A stretch of 64,000 nucleotides of DNA from Arsukibacterium indicum (lineage in GTDB: Bacteria > Pseudomonadota > Gammaproteobacteria > Enterobacterales > Alteromonadaceae), in NCBI RefSeq assembly GCF_019100565.1, contig NZ_JAHRID010000005.1:62001-126000 (forward strand), read 5' to 3'. This document shows, in pieces, positions 37,111-49,034 of this stretch. The notes under the pieces are model-generated. The model was not told the DNA's origin, searched no databases, and saw only the letters and a program-made list of their open reading frames with translations. Position 1 is the stretch's first letter. The number at the start of each line of letters is the position of its first letter. Both the position numbers and the translations under genes were made by a program.

Positions 37111-39582
37111 TTGCAAAGCAAACAATTATTTCCGTTAAATGGCGTACAACGCTTGCTCGAAGTGGGATTAATCCTGTTCTGGGCACTAGCGCTGTTTTTA
37201 CTGCTGGCATTATTTTCGTTTGACCCTGCCGACCCAAGCTGGTCTCAAACCGGCTATCAAACCAGTGTAAATAATTATGCCGGCCCCATTGGCGCCCGGA
37301 TAGCGGATATGTTGCTATTTAGTTTTGGCTGGGTGTCTTACCTTGTACCGTTTCTGATCGCAGTATTTGGCTACTTACTGTTTAAGCGTTATCACGACGT
37401 TTTTGCCCTGGATTATCTTATACTGGGCCTGCGTCTGATTGGACTGTTGCTAACCCTGGTAAGTGCAACTGCTATCAGCAGTATGAACTTTAATGATATT
37501 TATTATTTCTCATCGGGTGGAGCAGTTGGGGACGTCACCATCAGCGTGCTGTTACCTTATTTTAATTTTATTGGTACCAGTTTACTGTTGCTGGCAGGTT
37601 TTGCGACCGGGCTTACCCTGATGACCGGTATTTCCTGGTTAACAGTAGCTGACTATCTGGGCATTGCCTGTTTTAAGGCCGGACAAGGTCTGGCAGCTTT
37701 GCCCGGCTGGCTGGGTGAGCGCTTTGGCAGCGCCCCACCAGAAGATGATGACAACCGGGATGAGCCGGCCACATTGGCATTGAATCAGCCACAACAACAG
37801 CTGACTAAACCGCGGTCAGAGCCAGCATTATTCTCAGAACCCAAAATAACTGAGCCACTGCCGATAAAACCATTAAATCCAAAAACAGAAGCAAAATCCT
37901 ATTACAGCATGGATCAACTGGCAGATGAGCAGTTGTCTTTCAGCGCCGTTGATGAGCCATTAAATCGGGAGCATGTCTCAAAAACGCTCGCTCAGCTTGA
38001 GCCGCACGAGCAGCTGGACCCGCTGATGCAGTTTCCTGAAGACGAAGAAGATCCTGATGACAGTGAAGAAGTGCAGCATACGCTGGAAGAGCTGCCGTCG
38101 CTGGCACTACTTGATAGACCAGATAAAGCCCAGAACCCGATTGACCCGGCAGATTTAGAACGGGTATCCCGACTGGTTGAAGCCAAATTACTTGATTTTA
38201 ACGTTGAAGCCCGGGTAGTAGGTGTACATCCGGGGCCCGTTGTTACCCGCTTCGAGCTGGATTTAGCGCCAGGCGTAAAAGTGAGTAAAATTACCGGTCT
38301 GGCAAAAGATTTAGCACGTTCATTATCGGCAATCAGTGTTCGGGTTGTAGAGGTGATCCCGGGTAAATCATACATCGGCCTGGAGCTGCCGAATCAACAC
38401 CGGGAAATTGTCCGGTTATCTGAAGTGATAGGCGATGAAGTATTTACCGAGTCGAAATCTGCATTAACCATGGTACTTGGTAAGGACATTGCCGGTAAAT
38501 CTGTGGTCGCCGACTTAGCAAAAATGCCGCATTTACTGGTAGCCGGTACTACCGGTTCAGGCAAGTCAGTTGGCGTTAATGTCATGATCTGTAGTCTGCT
38601 GTATAAATCGACGCCGGATGATGTGCGGTTTTTAATGATTGACCCGAAAATGCTTGAGTTATCTATTTATGAAGGGATACCGCATCTGTTGACTGAAGTG
38701 GTCACCGACATGAAAGATGCGGCTAATGGCTTGCGCTGGTGTGTTGGTGAGATGGAGCGCCGTTATAAATTGATGTCTGCGTTGGGTGTGCGGAATCTAA
38801 AAGGCTATAATGCCAAAGTTAAAGAGGCAATAGCGGCGGGTGAGCCTTTAAAAGACCCACTTTGGAAACCGTCGGACGATATGCGCACTGAAATACCGTT
38901 GCTGGAAAAATTACCGGCTATTGTGGTGGTAATTGACGAATTTGCCGACATGATGATGATCGTTGGTAAGAAGGTAGAAGAGCTGATTGCCCGGATTGCC
39001 CAGAAGGCCAGGGCTGCAGGTATTCACCTGATACTTGCCACGCAGCGGCCTTCAGTAGATGTGATTACCGGCTTAATTAAGGCCAATATTCCAACCCGGA
39101 TTGCGTTTCAGGTGTCATCAAAAATTGATTCCAGAACCATTCTTGATCAACAAGGGGCGGAGAGCCTGCTGGGGCAGGGCGATATGTTATACCTGCCACC
39201 AGGCTCGGGGGTGCCAAACCGGGTGCATGGTGCTTTTGTCGATGATCACGAAGTGCATGCGGTAGTGGCTGACTGGAAAAAACGCGGTAAACCGAATTAT
39301 ATTTCAGAAATATTAAGTGGAGAAACCAGCGAAGAAAGCCTGTTGCCCGGGGAAACGCTGGAAGGTGACGATGGCGAAGCTGATCCGTTATATGATCAGG
39401 CTGTGGCCCACGTTATTGAAAGTCGCAGGGCATCGGTGTCTGGGGTCCAGCGTAAATTCCGGATAGGTTATAACCGGGCAGCAAGGCTGGTAGAGCAAAT
39501 GGAAATGAGTGGTGTGGTCAGTGGTCCTGGCCATAATGGTAACCGTGAGGTCATGGTTCCGGCACAACCTAAAGGGTATTAA
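37111..39582 (+). CDS. ftsK: DNA translocase FtsK
   Basis: Septal DNA pump that clears the chromosome terminus and activates XerCD at dif. The 823-residue protein has four to five N-terminal membrane helices (residues 15-190), an acidic/proline linker of about 150 residues (shorter than in E. coli), the RecA-like motor with Walker A GTTGSGKS near 480-487 and Walker [13 protein letters not shown], and a C-terminal winged-helix gamma domain ([17 protein letters not shown]). The start is TTG with TGAGG eight bases upstream and no better alternative. lolA follows with no gap. Confidence 0.96.
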   Translation: MQSKQLFPLNGVQRLLEVGLILFWALALFLLLALFSFDPADPSWSQTGYQTSVNNYAGPIGARIADMLLFSFGWVSYLVPFLIAVFGYLLFKRYHDVFALDYLILGLRLIGLLLTLVSATAISSMNFNDIYYFSSGGAVGDVTISVLLPYFNFIGTSLLLLAGFATGLTLMTGISWLTVADYLGIACFKAGQGLAALPGWLGERFGSAPPEDDDNRDEPATLALNQPQQQLTKPRSEPALFSEPKITEPLPIKPLNPKTEAKSYYSMDQLADEQLSFSAVDEPLNREHVSKTLAQLEPHEQLDPLMQFPEDEEDPDDSEEVQHTLEELPSLALLDRPDKAQNPIDPADLERVSRLVEAKLLDFNVEARVVGVHPGPVVTRFELDLAPGVKVSKITGLAKDLARSLSAISVRVVEVIPGKSYIGLELPNQHREIVRLSEVIGDEVFTESKSALTMVLGKDIAGKSVVADLAKMPHLLVAGTTGSGKSVGVNVMICSLLYKSTPDDVRFLMIDPKMLELSIYEGIPHLLTEVVTDMKDAANGLRWCVGEMERRYKLMSALGVRNLKGYNAKVKEAIAAGEPLKDPLWKPSDDMRTEIPLLEKLPAIVVVIDEFADMMMIVGKKVEELIARIAQKARAAGIHLILATQRPSVDVITGLIKANIPTRIAFQVSSKIDSRTILDQQGAESLLGQGDMLYLPPGSGVPNRVHGAFVDDHEVHAVVADWKKRGKPNYISEILSGETSEESLLPGETLEGDDGEADPLYDQAVAHVIESRRASVSGVQRKFRIGYNRAARLVEQMEMSGVVSGPGHNGNREVMVPAQPKGY

Positions 39583-40254
39583 ATGAAAAAACTGGCGTTA
39601 ATTGCATTGTTGTTCAGTCATTTTGCGCTTGCGCAGCAAGCCCCCCCGGCCGATTTTGCACCGCATTTAAAGCAGGCGCAGCAACAACGGCTAAGTGCAC
39701 CTGATGGCAGTGCTGAGTTATTAGCTGAACTGGCCAGAATAGACAGCTTTTCTGCACGATACCAGCAGCAGGTTTTTGACCAGCAACAGCAGTTGCTGCA
39801 ACAGGGTCAGGGCAAGTTGCTGCTTAAAAAAGTAGCGCAATTCAGGTTTGAAGGTGAGGAGCCCGAACCGGTATTGCTGGTAAGCGACGGGACAAATCTG
39901 TGGTTTTATAATGAGCTGCTGGAACAGGTAAGTGTTTACAATGCACAGGCTCAGGTTGGTCAAACCGCTTTCGCCCTGCTAACCACAACGGATCCTGAAT
40001 TGTGGCAGCAGTACCAGGTGATCGCCCAGCAAGAAGTATTTATTATTCATCCGCTGGATACCAATAACCCGGTTCAGCAATTAATGCTGGCATTTAATGA
40101 AAATGGTATCAGTGAAATGACTGTTATTGACATCAATCAGCAGCAGAGTGTTTTTCGGTTTTCAGATGCCCGCTTGAATCCGGAAATTGATGATAAACAA
40201 TTTCAGTTCACTGTTCCTGCAGGTGTTGATATTGATGATCAGCGTCAACAATAA
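39583..40254 (+). CDS. lolA: Outer-membrane lipoprotein carrier protein LolA
   Basis: Periplasmic chaperone that moves lipoproteins from LolCDE to LolB. The 223-residue precursor has a signal peptide cut near ALAQ-QA (residue 18) and the LolA fold with RIDSFSARYQQQV, QFRFEGEEPEPVLLVSDGTNLWFYNELLEQV split across the barrel, and FRFSDARLNPEIDDKQFQF. It starts directly after the ftsK stop. The N-terminal region is unusually rich in glutamine. Confidence 0.93.
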   Translation: MKKLALIALLFSHFALAQQAPPADFAPHLKQAQQQRLSAPDGSAELLAELARIDSFSARYQQQVFDQQQQLLQQGQGKLLLKKVAQFRFEGEEPEPVLLVSDGTNLWFYNELLEQVSVYNAQAQVGQTAFALLTTTDPELWQQYQVIAQQEVFIIHPLDTNNPVQQLMLAFNENGISEMTVIDINQQQSVFRFSDARLNPEIDDKQFQFTVPAGVDIDDQRQQ

Positions 40255-40259
40255 AAACC

Positions 40260-41606
40260 GTGGCTAATCTCCCGCTAGACTTCAGTGATGATATCAGGCC
40301 GTTGGCAGCCAGGCTGCGGCCACTTAGCCTGAATGACTATGTTGGTCAGCAACACCTGATTAGTCCTGGTACGCCGCTTCATCAGGCAATACTGGCTGGC
40401 AAAGTATTTTCGCTTATTTTATGGGGCCCGCCTGGGACTGGCAAAACCACCCTGGCTGAGCTGATAGCAAGTCACGCAAAAGCAGTTCTGCAGAAGTTAT
40501 CTGCAATAACCAGTGGTGTTAAAGATATTCGCGAGGCGATCAGTGCTGCTCAGCAACGCCAGCAGCAGTATCAGCAACGCACCTTGTTGTTTGTTGATGA
40601 AGTGCATCGTTTTAACAAAGCACAGCAGGATGCTTTTTTACCATACATTGAAGATGGCACCATTATTTTTATCGGTGCGACTACTGAAAACCCGGCATTT
40701 GCCCTGAACAATGCGATATTGTCCCGAGCCAGGGTTTGCGTGCTGAAAAGTCTGACAGATGACGATTTACGTCAGGTAATACAGCGAGCGTTAACCGACA
40801 CTGAGCTTGGGCTTGGTGACTTGCAGCTGACAGTAGAGCCGGCAGCAGAACAGGTATTATTGCAACTGGCAAACGGGGATGCCCGCAAATTACTGAATAT
40901 TATTGAGCAGGCTGCTGAGTTATGCCTGGTTGCGGCAGACAGTAGCCGTCAGATCACAAAAACAATTATAAAGCAGATAGTCCCCAGACAACTGCCCGGA
41001 TTCGATAATCAAGGCGATATGTTTTACGACCTGATATCGGCTTTTCATAAATCCGTGCGGGGCTCAGATCCTGATGCCGCGTTGTACTGGTTTTGTCGAA
41101 TTCTGGCCGGTGGTGGTGATCCTCTATATGTGGCCAGAAGGCTGCTGGCAATAGCCAGTGAAGATATTGGCAATGCCGATCCCAGAGCATTAACGCTGGC
41201 GCTGAATGCCTGGGATACCTTTAGCCGCGTAGGGCCGGCAGAGGGCGAGCGGGCCATTGCTCAGGCGGCAGTGTATCTGGCGCTGGCTCCGAAAAGTAAT
41301 GCAGTATACAGCGCCTTTAATCAGATGCGTCAGCTTGCTGAAGAGTTACCTGATTATCCTGTACCGCTGCATTTGCGTAATGCCCCCAGTTCATTGCAAA
41401 AGCAACTCGGCCATGGCGAAGGGTACCGTTATGCTCATAATGAACCCGGTGGTTATGCTGCAGGTGAGCGTTATCTGCCGCCAGAGCTTGCAGATAAACA
41501 ATGGTATCAGCCTTCGGAGCGGGGTATGGAAAAACAGCTAGCCGAAAAGCTACGTTATTTACGTGAGCTCGATACACAAAGCTTGCAACAACGCTATAAA
41601 GAGTAA
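40260..41606 (+). CDS. rarA: Replication-associated recombination protein RarA (MgsA)
   Basis: AAA+ ATPase related to clamp loaders and RuvB, acting at stalled forks. The 448-residue protein has Walker A WGPPGTGKTTLAE (near 56-66), Walker B LLFVDEVHRFNKAQQ, sensor 1 FIGATTENPAF, and the C-terminal MgsA tetramerisation region (YWFCRILAGGGDPLYVARR). The GTG start, 5 bases after lolA, lacks a strong binding site, so coupling to lolA is likely. Confidence 0.95.
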   Translation: MANLPLDFSDDIRPLAARLRPLSLNDYVGQQHLISPGTPLHQAILAGKVFSLILWGPPGTGKTTLAELIASHAKAVLQKLSAITSGVKDIREAISAAQQRQQQYQQRTLLFVDEVHRFNKAQQDAFLPYIEDGTIIFIGATTENPAFALNNAILSRARVCVLKSLTDDDLRQVIQRALTDTELGLGDLQLTVEPAAEQVLLQLANGDARKLLNIIEQAAELCLVAADSSRQITKTIIKQIVPRQLPGFDNQGDMFYDLISAFHKSVRGSDPDAALYWFCRILAGGGDPLYVARRLLAIASEDIGNADPRALTLALNAWDTFSRVGPAEGERAIAQAAVYLALAPKSNAVYSAFNQMRQLAEELPDYPVPLHLRNAPSSLQKQLGHGEGYRYAHNEPGGYAAGERYLPPELADKQWYQPSERGMEKQLAEKLRYLRELDTQSLQQRYKE

Positions 41607-41629
41607 GCTTTATTTAAGCAAAGCATTTC

Positions 41630-43008
<1,379 letters not shown>

Positions 43009-43034
43009 CCTCGTTACTTCTCGACCCGTTGCTG

Positions 43035-43376
43035 TTACAGGCAGCGGGCGGGTTTAGGCAGGCCAGCCAGGCGGGTTGCCTGCTTGGCGGGGCCTTGCGG
43101 AAACAACATAAACAAATACTTACTGTTGCCTTTATCGGGGCCAAGCTGCTGAGCCATGGCTTTCACCAGTACCCGGATGGCTGGTGACGTACCAAATTCC
43201 TGGTAAAAATCTCTGACAAACTGAATTACTTCCCAATGAGCGGCCGTTAAGGTTAATTGCTCCAGCTGCGCAAAGTGTTCAGCCACAGCTGGTTGCCACT
43301 GATTGATATCGGCCAGATAACCATGTTTATCCAGTTCCAGCTGTTTACCCGCAATGCAAATAGAGCTTAACGCCAT
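43035..43376 (-). CDS. tusE: Sulfurtransferase TusE (DsrC family)
   Basis: Last carrier in the Tus sulphur relay to MnmA for 2-thiolation of tRNA wobble uridine. The 113-residue protein has the DsrC fold and ends in KPARCL, the penultimate Cys being the one that takes the persulphide from TusD. It overlaps tusB by 10 bases. In E. coli tusE lies apart from tusBCD; here all four form one operon in the order tusD-C-B-E. Confidence 0.93.
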   Translation of the reverse strand: MALSSICIAGKQLELDKHGYLADINQWQPAVAEHFAQLEQLTLTAAHWEVIQFVRDFYQEFGTSPAIRVLVKAMAQQLGPDKGNSKYLFMLFPQGPAKQATRLAGLPKPARCL

Positions 43377-43633
43377 AAGATAACCTGTTTAGCAGAAGCC
43401 GTTAATTCTACCCATTGAGCGGCGCTAATGGCGCCGATGGCCGTAACCGGTATTATCTGGCGTACCTCGAGATCACTAGCAAGGGCGAGGATAGTATCGC
43501 ATGGCCATGCAATATCACTGCGCCGGGCCAGATACACTGCATCCTGTCTTAACAATAGGGTATCAGTGGCCTGGCATAACAGGGCTAATTCGGCAACGTT
43601 TACCGCTGGGCTGGTCAGGTTAATCAGTTTCAT
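43367..43633 (-). CDS. tusB: Sulphur relay protein TusB
   Basis: Eighty-eight-residue subunit of the TusBCD hexamer (DsrH family), which passes sulphur from TusA to TusE. Recognised by size, the N-terminal KLINLTSPAV stretch and position between tusC and tusE. TusB lacks the catalytic Cys of TusD and is structural. Its start is adjacent to the tusC stop and its end overlaps tusE. Confidence 0.82.
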   Translation of the reverse strand: MKLINLTSPAVNVAELALLCQATDTLLLRQDAVYLARRSDIAWPCDTILALASDLEVRQIIPVTAIGAISAAQWVELTASAKQVILWR

Positions 43634-43990
43634 TTAAATACACACTACCTGGTGCTGGCTGGCCAGCAATTGCTGAATTTGCAAAGCGTCAACCGGCTTA
43701 GCAGCAAGGGATAGTTGATTACTATCAAGCTGACGCTGCTGCAGTGATGCCTGACAAACATAAAGATGTTCAATATCGTACAAGCCGAACAGTTTAAAGC
43801 TTTGCTGATATCGTTTCAGGGCGAACTCAGTGGCTGGGTTATAGTCAAGCAGCTGATATACTGCATCACCGGTGAAAATAATAGTTAACTGGTGCTCAAC
43901 GGCTGCCAGCGCCAGTGCCAGGTCGAGTGCCTCCCGTCCACTACTGTGGTTAAACGGACTTTGCCGTTGAATAATGGTGATATGTTGCAT
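43634..43990 (-). CDS. tusC: Sulphur relay protein TusC
   Basis: 118-residue DsrF-family subunit of TusBCD. The RQSPFNHSSGREALDLALALAAVE region and FTGDAVYQLL are characteristic (SP-GREALD-A). The start overlaps the tusD stop by one base. Cytoplasmic, part of the tRNA 2-thiouridine pathway. Confidence 0.9.
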   Translation of the reverse strand: MQHITIIQRQSPFNHSSGREALDLALALAAVEHQLTIIFTGDAVYQLLDYNPATEFALKRYQQSFKLFGLYDIEHLYVCQASLQQRQLDSNQLSLAAKPVDALQIQQLLASQHQVVCI

Positions 43991-44337
43991 CAGAATTGCA
44001 CCAGCTTGCTATCGGTTAGGCGCATGGCAAACTCTGCCAGCCCGGCAGCGATAAAACCTGTGTTAACAGTAACGATGCCGCGTTTTTCAGCGGCCGTAAC
44101 GCAGTATAGTAAAGGGATTTGATGTTGCCGGCAAAAATCGGCCAACCGCTGGCTCAGATTGGGCTCGTCAGCGGGTAAATCGATATCAGCCGCAGCTGCC
44201 AATACCGCGTCCTGATACAAAAAAAACTGATCAACCTGATAGCCTGCCGTCAGCGCAGCGCCGGCAAATTGCAGGGCACTGGCAAAATCCTGGCTGGCCA
44301 GTGGGCTGGTTGTCAATAACAGGCTGAAGGTGGTCAA
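43990..44337 (-). CDS. tusD: Sulphur relay protein TusD
   Basis: 115-residue DsrE-family subunit of TusBCD. It carries the catalytic Cys in LLYCVTAAEKRG (near residue 78) that receives sulphur from TusA. The N-terminal SASDFASALQFAGAAL-like segment is typical of the DsrE fold. First gene of the tusDCBE operon, separated from yccA by a terminator. Confidence 0.92.
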   Translation of the reverse strand: MTTFSLLLTTSPLASQDFASALQFAGAALTAGYQVDQFFLYQDAVLAAAADIDLPADEPNLSQRLADFCRQHQIPLLYCVTAAEKRGIVTVNTGFIAAGLAEFAMRLTDSKLVQF

Positions 44338-44348
44338 ATTTGCCTCAT

Positions 44349-44378
44349 AAAAAAATACCCCGTACAGGACGGGGTATT
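44349..44378 (-). terminator. Terminator after yccA
   Basis: Ten-bp stem AATACCCCGT/ACGGGGTATT with ACAGG loop; on the minus strand it is followed by a run of T. It lies 30 bases after yccA and just before tusD. Confidence 0.9.
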
Positions 44379-44407
44379 CTAACGGAACTTAACAATGGGG
44401 CAAAGGG

Positions 44408-45073
44408 TTACTCGTCACCCATAATACCCAGCAAGCTTAGCAGGTGAACAAAAATGTTGAATATGTTCAGGTATAATCCCACTGTTGCCCGGATATAATT
44501 AGTTTCACCACCGTGGATAATCCGGCTGGTATCGAACAGTATAAAACCAGACATGATTAAAATGATAGCTGCACTGATTGCCAGGCTAAGTGCCGGGATA
44601 TCCAGGAAGATATTAGCGATAACCGCAACCAGCGCCACTATCATGCCCACCATCAGGAAACCACCCATAAAGGAGAAGTCTTTGCGGGTGGTTAACACGT
44701 AGGCTGACAGCGAAAAGAAGATAACAGCTGTACCACCCAGCGCCTGCATAATCAGGCTTGGGCCATTTGCCAACCCAGCATAAGCATTAAGTAGTGGCCC
44801 TAACGATGCCCCCATGGCGCCGGCAAAACCAAACACCCAAAAGATACCGCTGGCAGAGTCAGCTTTCTTGTTTACCACAAACAGCATAATAAAGCCTGCT
44901 ACAAAGCAGACAATTGACGCCATTGGTGACAGGTTCATTGCCATGGCAATCACTGCAGTAAGTGCACTGAACGCCAGGGTCAGACCAAGTAAAAAATAGG
45001 TATTACGAAGTACTTTATTTATTTCAATACCGCTGCTGACGGTGTTGATAGTACTGGTTTCTCTGTACGACAT
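44408..45073 (-). CDS. yccA: BAX inhibitor-1 family membrane protein (YccA)
   Basis: 221-residue inner-membrane protein with seven hydrophobic helices between residues 24 and 215, of the Bax inhibitor-1/UPF0005 family. In E. coli YccA is a substrate and modulator of the FtsH protease. The C-terminal helix with acidic residues and LYLNIFNIFVHLLSLLG is the family hallmark. Its place next to tusE and a tRNA-Ser gene matches E. coli. Confidence 0.92.
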   Translation of the reverse strand: MSYRETSTINTVSSGIEINKVLRNTYFLLGLTLAFSALTAVIAMAMNLSPMASIVCFVAGFIMLFVVNKKADSASGIFWVFGFAGAMGASLGPLLNAYAGLANGPSLIMQALGGTAVIFFSLSAYVLTTRKDFSFMGGFLMVGMIVALVAVIANIFLDIPALSLAISAAIILIMSGFILFDTSRIIHGGETNYIRATVGLYLNIFNIFVHLLSLLGIMGDE

Positions 45074-45234
45074 ACGCAGTCTCCTGTTAGCTGAATATTA
45101 TGTCTGTTTGGCAGTTATCATACTGACTAAGTTCCCGTATCTCCAGTAGTTATCAGATAAAAAACTGCATCTGATGAATTTTTTTAACTTTTGGCTTTCT
45201 TTTCTCTGCCAAACTGATTAGTATACGCAGCGCT

Positions 45235-45325
45235 GGAGGGATGGCAGAGCGGTTTAATGCACCGGTCTTGAAAACCGGCGTGGGTTAATAGCCCACCGAG
45301 AGTTCGAATCTCTCTCCCTCCGCCA
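45235..45325 (+). tRNA. tRNA-Ser (anticodon TGA), copy 1
   Basis: 91 bases including encoded CCA. Acceptor GGAGGGA pairs with TCCCTCC; anticodon stem CCGGT/ACCGG with loop CTTGAAA gives TGA; a long variable arm (GTGGG...CCCAC) and TTCGAAT T-loop are present. Reads UCA-type serine codons. The second copy at 45518 is the same throughout. Confidence 0.97.
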
Positions 45326-45350
45326 CTCAACGCTTAGTTGAGATTATACG

Positions 45351-45375
45351 CAAACCACCGCAAGGTGGTTTTTGC
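45351..45375 (+). terminator. Terminator after first tRNA-Ser
   Basis: AACCACC/GGTGGTT stem with GCAA tetraloop, followed by TTT then GCGTTTT. It separates the two tRNA-Ser copies into probable independent units. Confidence 0.75.
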
Positions 45376-45517
45376 GTTTTAATCACCTATGTTACCGCGA
45401 ATGGCAATAATATTGAAAAATGCCCTGTTGTTGGCGGATTAATAGCCAAACAGGCAAAAGTCACTAAAAACTGCTTTACAAAGTAATGGGGAGTTCTTAA
45501 TATTCGGCCCATAGCGC

Positions 45518-45608
45518 GGAGGGATGGCAGAGCGGTTTAATGCACCGGTCTTGAAAACCGGCGTGGGTTAATAGCCCACCGAGAGTTCGAATCTCTCTCC
45601 CTCCGCCA
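45518..45608 (+). tRNA. tRNA-Ser (anticodon TGA), copy 2
   Basis: Identical 91-base copy of the tRNA-Ser at 45235, with encoded CCA and TGA anticodon. The flanks differ except for a few bases (AGCGC) before the 5' end. Followed by a 232-base gap before uvrY that holds an A+T-rich promoter-like stretch but no other gene I can see. Confidence 0.97.
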
Positions 45609-45840
45609 CTTTTCTAAATTGCACCTATCTTCAATTTTCTTTCTATTCTTCTATTAAATATTTTGTGTTTTGGTTAAATAGATATGGAATAATGTTTCCT
45701 ATTATTTACCTTTCTGGCACACTAGCTACCGAAAAGCCAAAATCAATAGTATTGGTGTCGAACCAGTTAGCAGAAAGGCTCAGGCTCGACTATGCTAGCT
45801 GCATAAAAATTCTAATAACCAGTGAGACGGAGAAGCCAAG

Positions 45841-46491
45841 TTGATTAACGTGCTGTTAGTTGATGATCATGAGCTTGTACGAACTGGGATCAGTCGCATA
45901 CTAATGGACGAGCGCGGTATCAAGGTGATAGGCGAAGCAGGATCCGGTGAAGAAGCTCTGCAATTTTGTCGTCAGCATGAACCTGATGTGGTGCTGATGG
46001 ATATGAATATGCCTGGTATGGGCGGTATGACTGCCACCAAGCGAATTTTACACTTTTGTCCTGATATTAAAGTGTTGGCGTTGTCGGTTTCTTGTGAAGA
46101 ACCTGTGCCCACAAAGGTGATGCAATTAGGGGCTGCTGGTTTTATTTCTAAAAACTCAGCTCCTAAGGAAATGGTTTCCGCTATTCGTAAAGTCTATAGC
46201 GGTGCGCGGCATATCTCTGATGAAGTTGCTCAGAAAATGGCCCTTTCTAAGGTAAACAACCATAGTGAGAATCCGTTTGAGGGTTTGTCTGACCGCGAGC
46301 TGCAAATTATGCTGATGATTACCCGGGGGCAGAAGGTCAACGATATTGCTGAACAGTTAAACGTGAGTGCCAAGACAGTAAACTCCTACCGGTACCGGAT
46401 GTTTGAGAAGCTGGCAATAAGTGGTGACGTTGAGCTGACGCATCTGGCGTTGCGTCATGGCATGATCGACATTGCCAAGGTATCTTCCTGA
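45841..46491 (+). CDS. uvrY: UvrY/GacA-type response regulator
   Basis: 216-residue NarL/FixJ-family regulator. Receiver domain with acidic D8/D9, phospho-acceptor Asp54 (LMDMNMPG) and a C-terminal LuxR helix-turn-helix ([15 protein letters not shown] to [16 protein letters not shown]). The order uvrY-uvrC marks it as the BarA/GacS partner that activates csrB-type small RNAs. Start is TTG with GGAG eight bases upstream. uvrC begins 4 bases after its stop. Confidence 0.95.
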   Translation: MINVLLVDDHELVRTGISRILMDERGIKVIGEAGSGEEALQFCRQHEPDVVLMDMNMPGMGGMTATKRILHFCPDIKVLALSVSCEEPVPTKVMQLGAAGFISKNSAPKEMVSAIRKVYSGARHISDEVAQKMALSKVNNHSENPFEGLSDRELQIMLMITRGQKVNDIAEQLNVSAKTVNSYRYRMFEKLAISGDVELTHLALRHGMIDIAKVSS

Positions 46492-46495
46492 TTTG

Positions 46496-48313
46496 ATGTT
46501 TGACCCTAAAACGTTTTTAACGACAGTACCTGCTCAACCCGGTGTCTATCGGATGTTTAACCAGGCAGAGCAGGTCATTTATGTCGGTAAGGCGAAAAAC
46601 TTAAAAAAGCGCTTAAGCAGCTACTTCCGGCAGCAGCTAGACAGCGTTAAAACCCGGGCCCTCGTCAGCCAGATAGCCAGTATAGAAATTACTGCAACCC
46701 ACAGTGAAACCGAAGCGCTGATCCTGGAAAATAACCTGATCAAGCAATTCATGCCCAAATACAACGTGCTGCTCAGGGATGATAAATCTTATCCCTATAT
46801 ATTTATTTCCGGGCACAAACATCCACGCATCAGTTCACACCGGGGCCCGCGCAAACAAGCCGGTCAGTATTTTGGCCCTTACCCTAATGCCGGTGCAGTC
46901 TGGCAAAGCCTGAAAACCCTGCAGAAGATTTTTCCTATTCGTCAGTGTGAGGACGGTTTTTACCGGGCCCGCACCCGACCTTGTTTGCAATACCAGTTAA
47001 AGCTTTGCTCGGCGCCCTGTGTAGGCAAAATTTCAGATGAGGAATATGCTGAGCAGGTACAGCTGGCCAGTTTATTTTTAACTGGCAAAAACCAGCAGGT
47101 GGTTGAGCAACTGGTGCAGAAAATGAACAGTGCCAGTGAGCAACTGGCTTTTGAAGAAGCAGCCAGTATTCGCGATCAGATAACGGCATTGCGTAAAGTT
47201 CAGGAGCAACAGTACGTCAGTGGTGACCACGCTGAATTGGACATTATTGGCTTTGCCATGGCAGGCCAGGTGGCGGTGGTACATGTGCTGTTTGTGCGTC
47301 AGCAGAAAATCCTTGGTTCAAAGTCTTACTATCCTAAAGTTCCCGCTAACACTGAAACAGATGAAGTACTGACTGCTTTTTTACTGCAGTTTTATCTCAG
47401 TGGCGGTGGTGGTCAGCAAATCCCACCTGAGATTGTAGTGCCGCTGGAACTTGACGATGCCGCTTCCTTAGCTGAGGCCGTCAGCGAAGCAGCAGGGCGT
47501 AAAGTTCGCATAATTGCAGCTAAACGCGGCGAAAAGTCACAATATCTAAGCCTGGCACAAAAAAATGCCCGCCTGGCATGTGATAGCAGACAATCTGCTG
47601 GTCAGAAAATGCAATTGCGTTACGCTGCATTAAAGTTGTTGCTTGGCTTTGAGCATAATATTCAACGAATGGAATGCTTTGATATCAGCCATACTATGGG
47701 CCAGGCGACCATTGCCTCATGCGTGGTGTTCGATGGCGATGGCCCTTATAAGCAGGAGTATCGGCGTTACAATGTTACCGGCATTACCGGGGGCGATGAC
47801 TATGCTGCCATGCAATTTGCCCTGGATAAGCGTTACAGTAAGTTAACTGATGAATCAAAAATCCCTGACATTATTTTTATCGATGGTGGCCAGGGTCAGT
47901 TAAATATCGCGCTGACACAGTTTTCAGGCTGGCCGCATCAAAAAATGCCATTGCTTATTGGCATTGCCAAAGGTGTCAGTCGTAAACCTGGCCTTGAAAC
48001 GTTAATTCTGGGAGACAGTGGCCGGCAGTTACATTTATCCCCAGACAGTCCGGCTTTACATTTAATTCAGCAAATTCGCGATGAGGCTCACCGGTTTGCC
48101 ATTACCGGCCATCGCAGCAAGCGGGGCAAAAGTATGACCAGAAGCCCACTGGAAGATATTGCCGGCGTTGGAGAGAAGCGACGGCAGGCGTTGTTGCAAT
48201 ATCTGGGGGGCTTGCAAGGGGTGATGAAAGCATCAATAACTGAATTGAGTTCAGTGCCGGGAATTTCCCGTCAGCAAGCAGAAAAGATTTACCAGGCCTG
48301 TCATAACAAGTAG
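46496..48313 (+). CDS. uvrC: Excinuclease ABC subunit C
   Basis: Nucleotide-excision repair nuclease making the 3' and 5' incisions with UvrB. The 605-residue protein has an N-terminal GIY-YIG domain ([19 protein letters not shown]), a Cys cluster ([15 protein letters not shown]), a UVR motif (about 200-235), an RNase H-like endonuclease domain ([19 protein letters not shown]) and a C-terminal double HhH. ATG at 46496 fits the family; a TTG at 46472 overlapping uvrY is unlikely. Coupled to uvrY, as in enterobacteria. Confidence 0.96.
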   Translation: MFDPKTFLTTVPAQPGVYRMFNQAEQVIYVGKAKNLKKRLSSYFRQQLDSVKTRALVSQIASIEITATHSETEALILENNLIKQFMPKYNVLLRDDKSYPYIFISGHKHPRISSHRGPRKQAGQYFGPYPNAGAVWQSLKTLQKIFPIRQCEDGFYRARTRPCLQYQLKLCSAPCVGKISDEEYAEQVQLASLFLTGKNQQVVEQLVQKMNSASEQLAFEEAASIRDQITALRKVQEQQYVSGDHAELDIIGFAMAGQVAVVHVLFVRQQKILGSKSYYPKVPANTETDEVLTAFLLQFYLSGGGGQQIPPEIVVPLELDDAASLAEAVSEAAGRKVRIIAAKRGEKSQYLSLAQKNARLACDSRQSAGQKMQLRYAALKLLLGFEHNIQRMECFDISHTMGQATIASCVVFDGDGPYKQEYRRYNVTGITGGDDYAAMQFALDKRYSKLTDESKIPDIIFIDGGQGQLNIALTQFSGWPHQKMPLLIGIAKGVSRKPGLETLILGDSGRQLHLSPDSPALHLIQQIRDEAHRFAITGHRSKRGKSMTRSPLEDIAGVGEKRRQALLQYLGGLQGVMKASITELSSVPGISRQQAEKIYQACHNK

Positions 48314-48345
48314 CATAGCAAGATTGATTTTGTGAGAACCGTTAT

Positions 48346-48903
48346 ATGTGGAATATTCCCAACCTTTTGACAATGTTCAGGCTACTGCTGATCCCTGTGT
48401 TTATTTTTTGTTTCTATTCCGGCTGGGAGTACTATCGGTTTTGGGCCGCATTAGTTTTTTGTTTAGCGGCAATCACCGATGCGCTTGACGGATACCTGGC
48501 CCGAAAACTAGAACAGTCAACGCCATTTGGTGCGTTTTTAGATCCGGTGGCTGATAAAGTAATGGTTGCTGTTGCCCTGGTAGTGCTGGCAATCCATGAG
48601 CAATCGTTATGGTTTAGTATTCCGGCCATCATTATCATCAGCAGGGAAATTGCCATTTCGGCATTGCGCGAATGGATGGCAGAAATTGGTAAACGAGCTA
48701 ATGTAGCCGTTTCAAGTCTGGGGAAGTATAAGACCATTGCCCAGATGCTGGCATTAATTGGCCTGATTTGGCAGCCGCAGTTTGCGTTACTGGCCTGGTT
48801 TACGCCAGTGGGGTACGCCATGTTATATCTCGCAACGGTGTTAACGCTATGGTCAATGTATCAGTATCTTACTGCTGCCTGGCACGATTTATCACAGCAG
48901 TAG
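48346..48903 (+). CDS. pgsA: CDP-diacylglycerol--glycerol-3-phosphate 3-phosphatidyltransferase
   Basis: Makes phosphatidylglycerol phosphate in the inner membrane. The 185-residue protein has several helices and the CDP-alcohol phosphotransferase motif D-x2-D-G-x2-A-R-x8-G-x3-D-x3-D, seen as DALDGYLARKLEQSTPFG then AFLDPVADK. The order uvrY-uvrC-pgsA followed by tRNA-Gly, Cys and Leu is that of E. coli. Confidence 0.95.
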   Translation: MWNIPNLLTMFRLLLIPVFIFCFYSGWEYYRFWAALVFCLAAITDALDGYLARKLEQSTPFGAFLDPVADKVMVAVALVVLAIHEQSLWFSIPAIIIISREIAISALREWMAEIGKRANVAVSSLGKYKTIAQMLALIGLIWQPQFALLAWFTPVGYAMLYLATVLTLWSMYQYLTAAWHDLSQQ

Positions 48904-48973
48904 CCTGGTTGCAGATATTTAGTACAAGTCAGTTAAAAATTAAGCAGTCAGATGTAAAACTACTAATTTGTTA

Positions 48974-49001
48974 TTGACTGCCCTAATTAAAACAGTAGAA
49001 T
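48974..49001 (+). promoter_or_regulatory. Sigma-70 promoter for the tRNA cluster
   Basis: TTGACT, 16-base spacer, TAGAAT, then a G+C discriminator GCGTC typical of stable-RNA promoters. Located 34 bases before the first tRNA-Gly. Confidence 0.75.
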
Positions 49002-49034
49002 GCGTCACGTGTTAAGGCAATGGCCATACGCATT

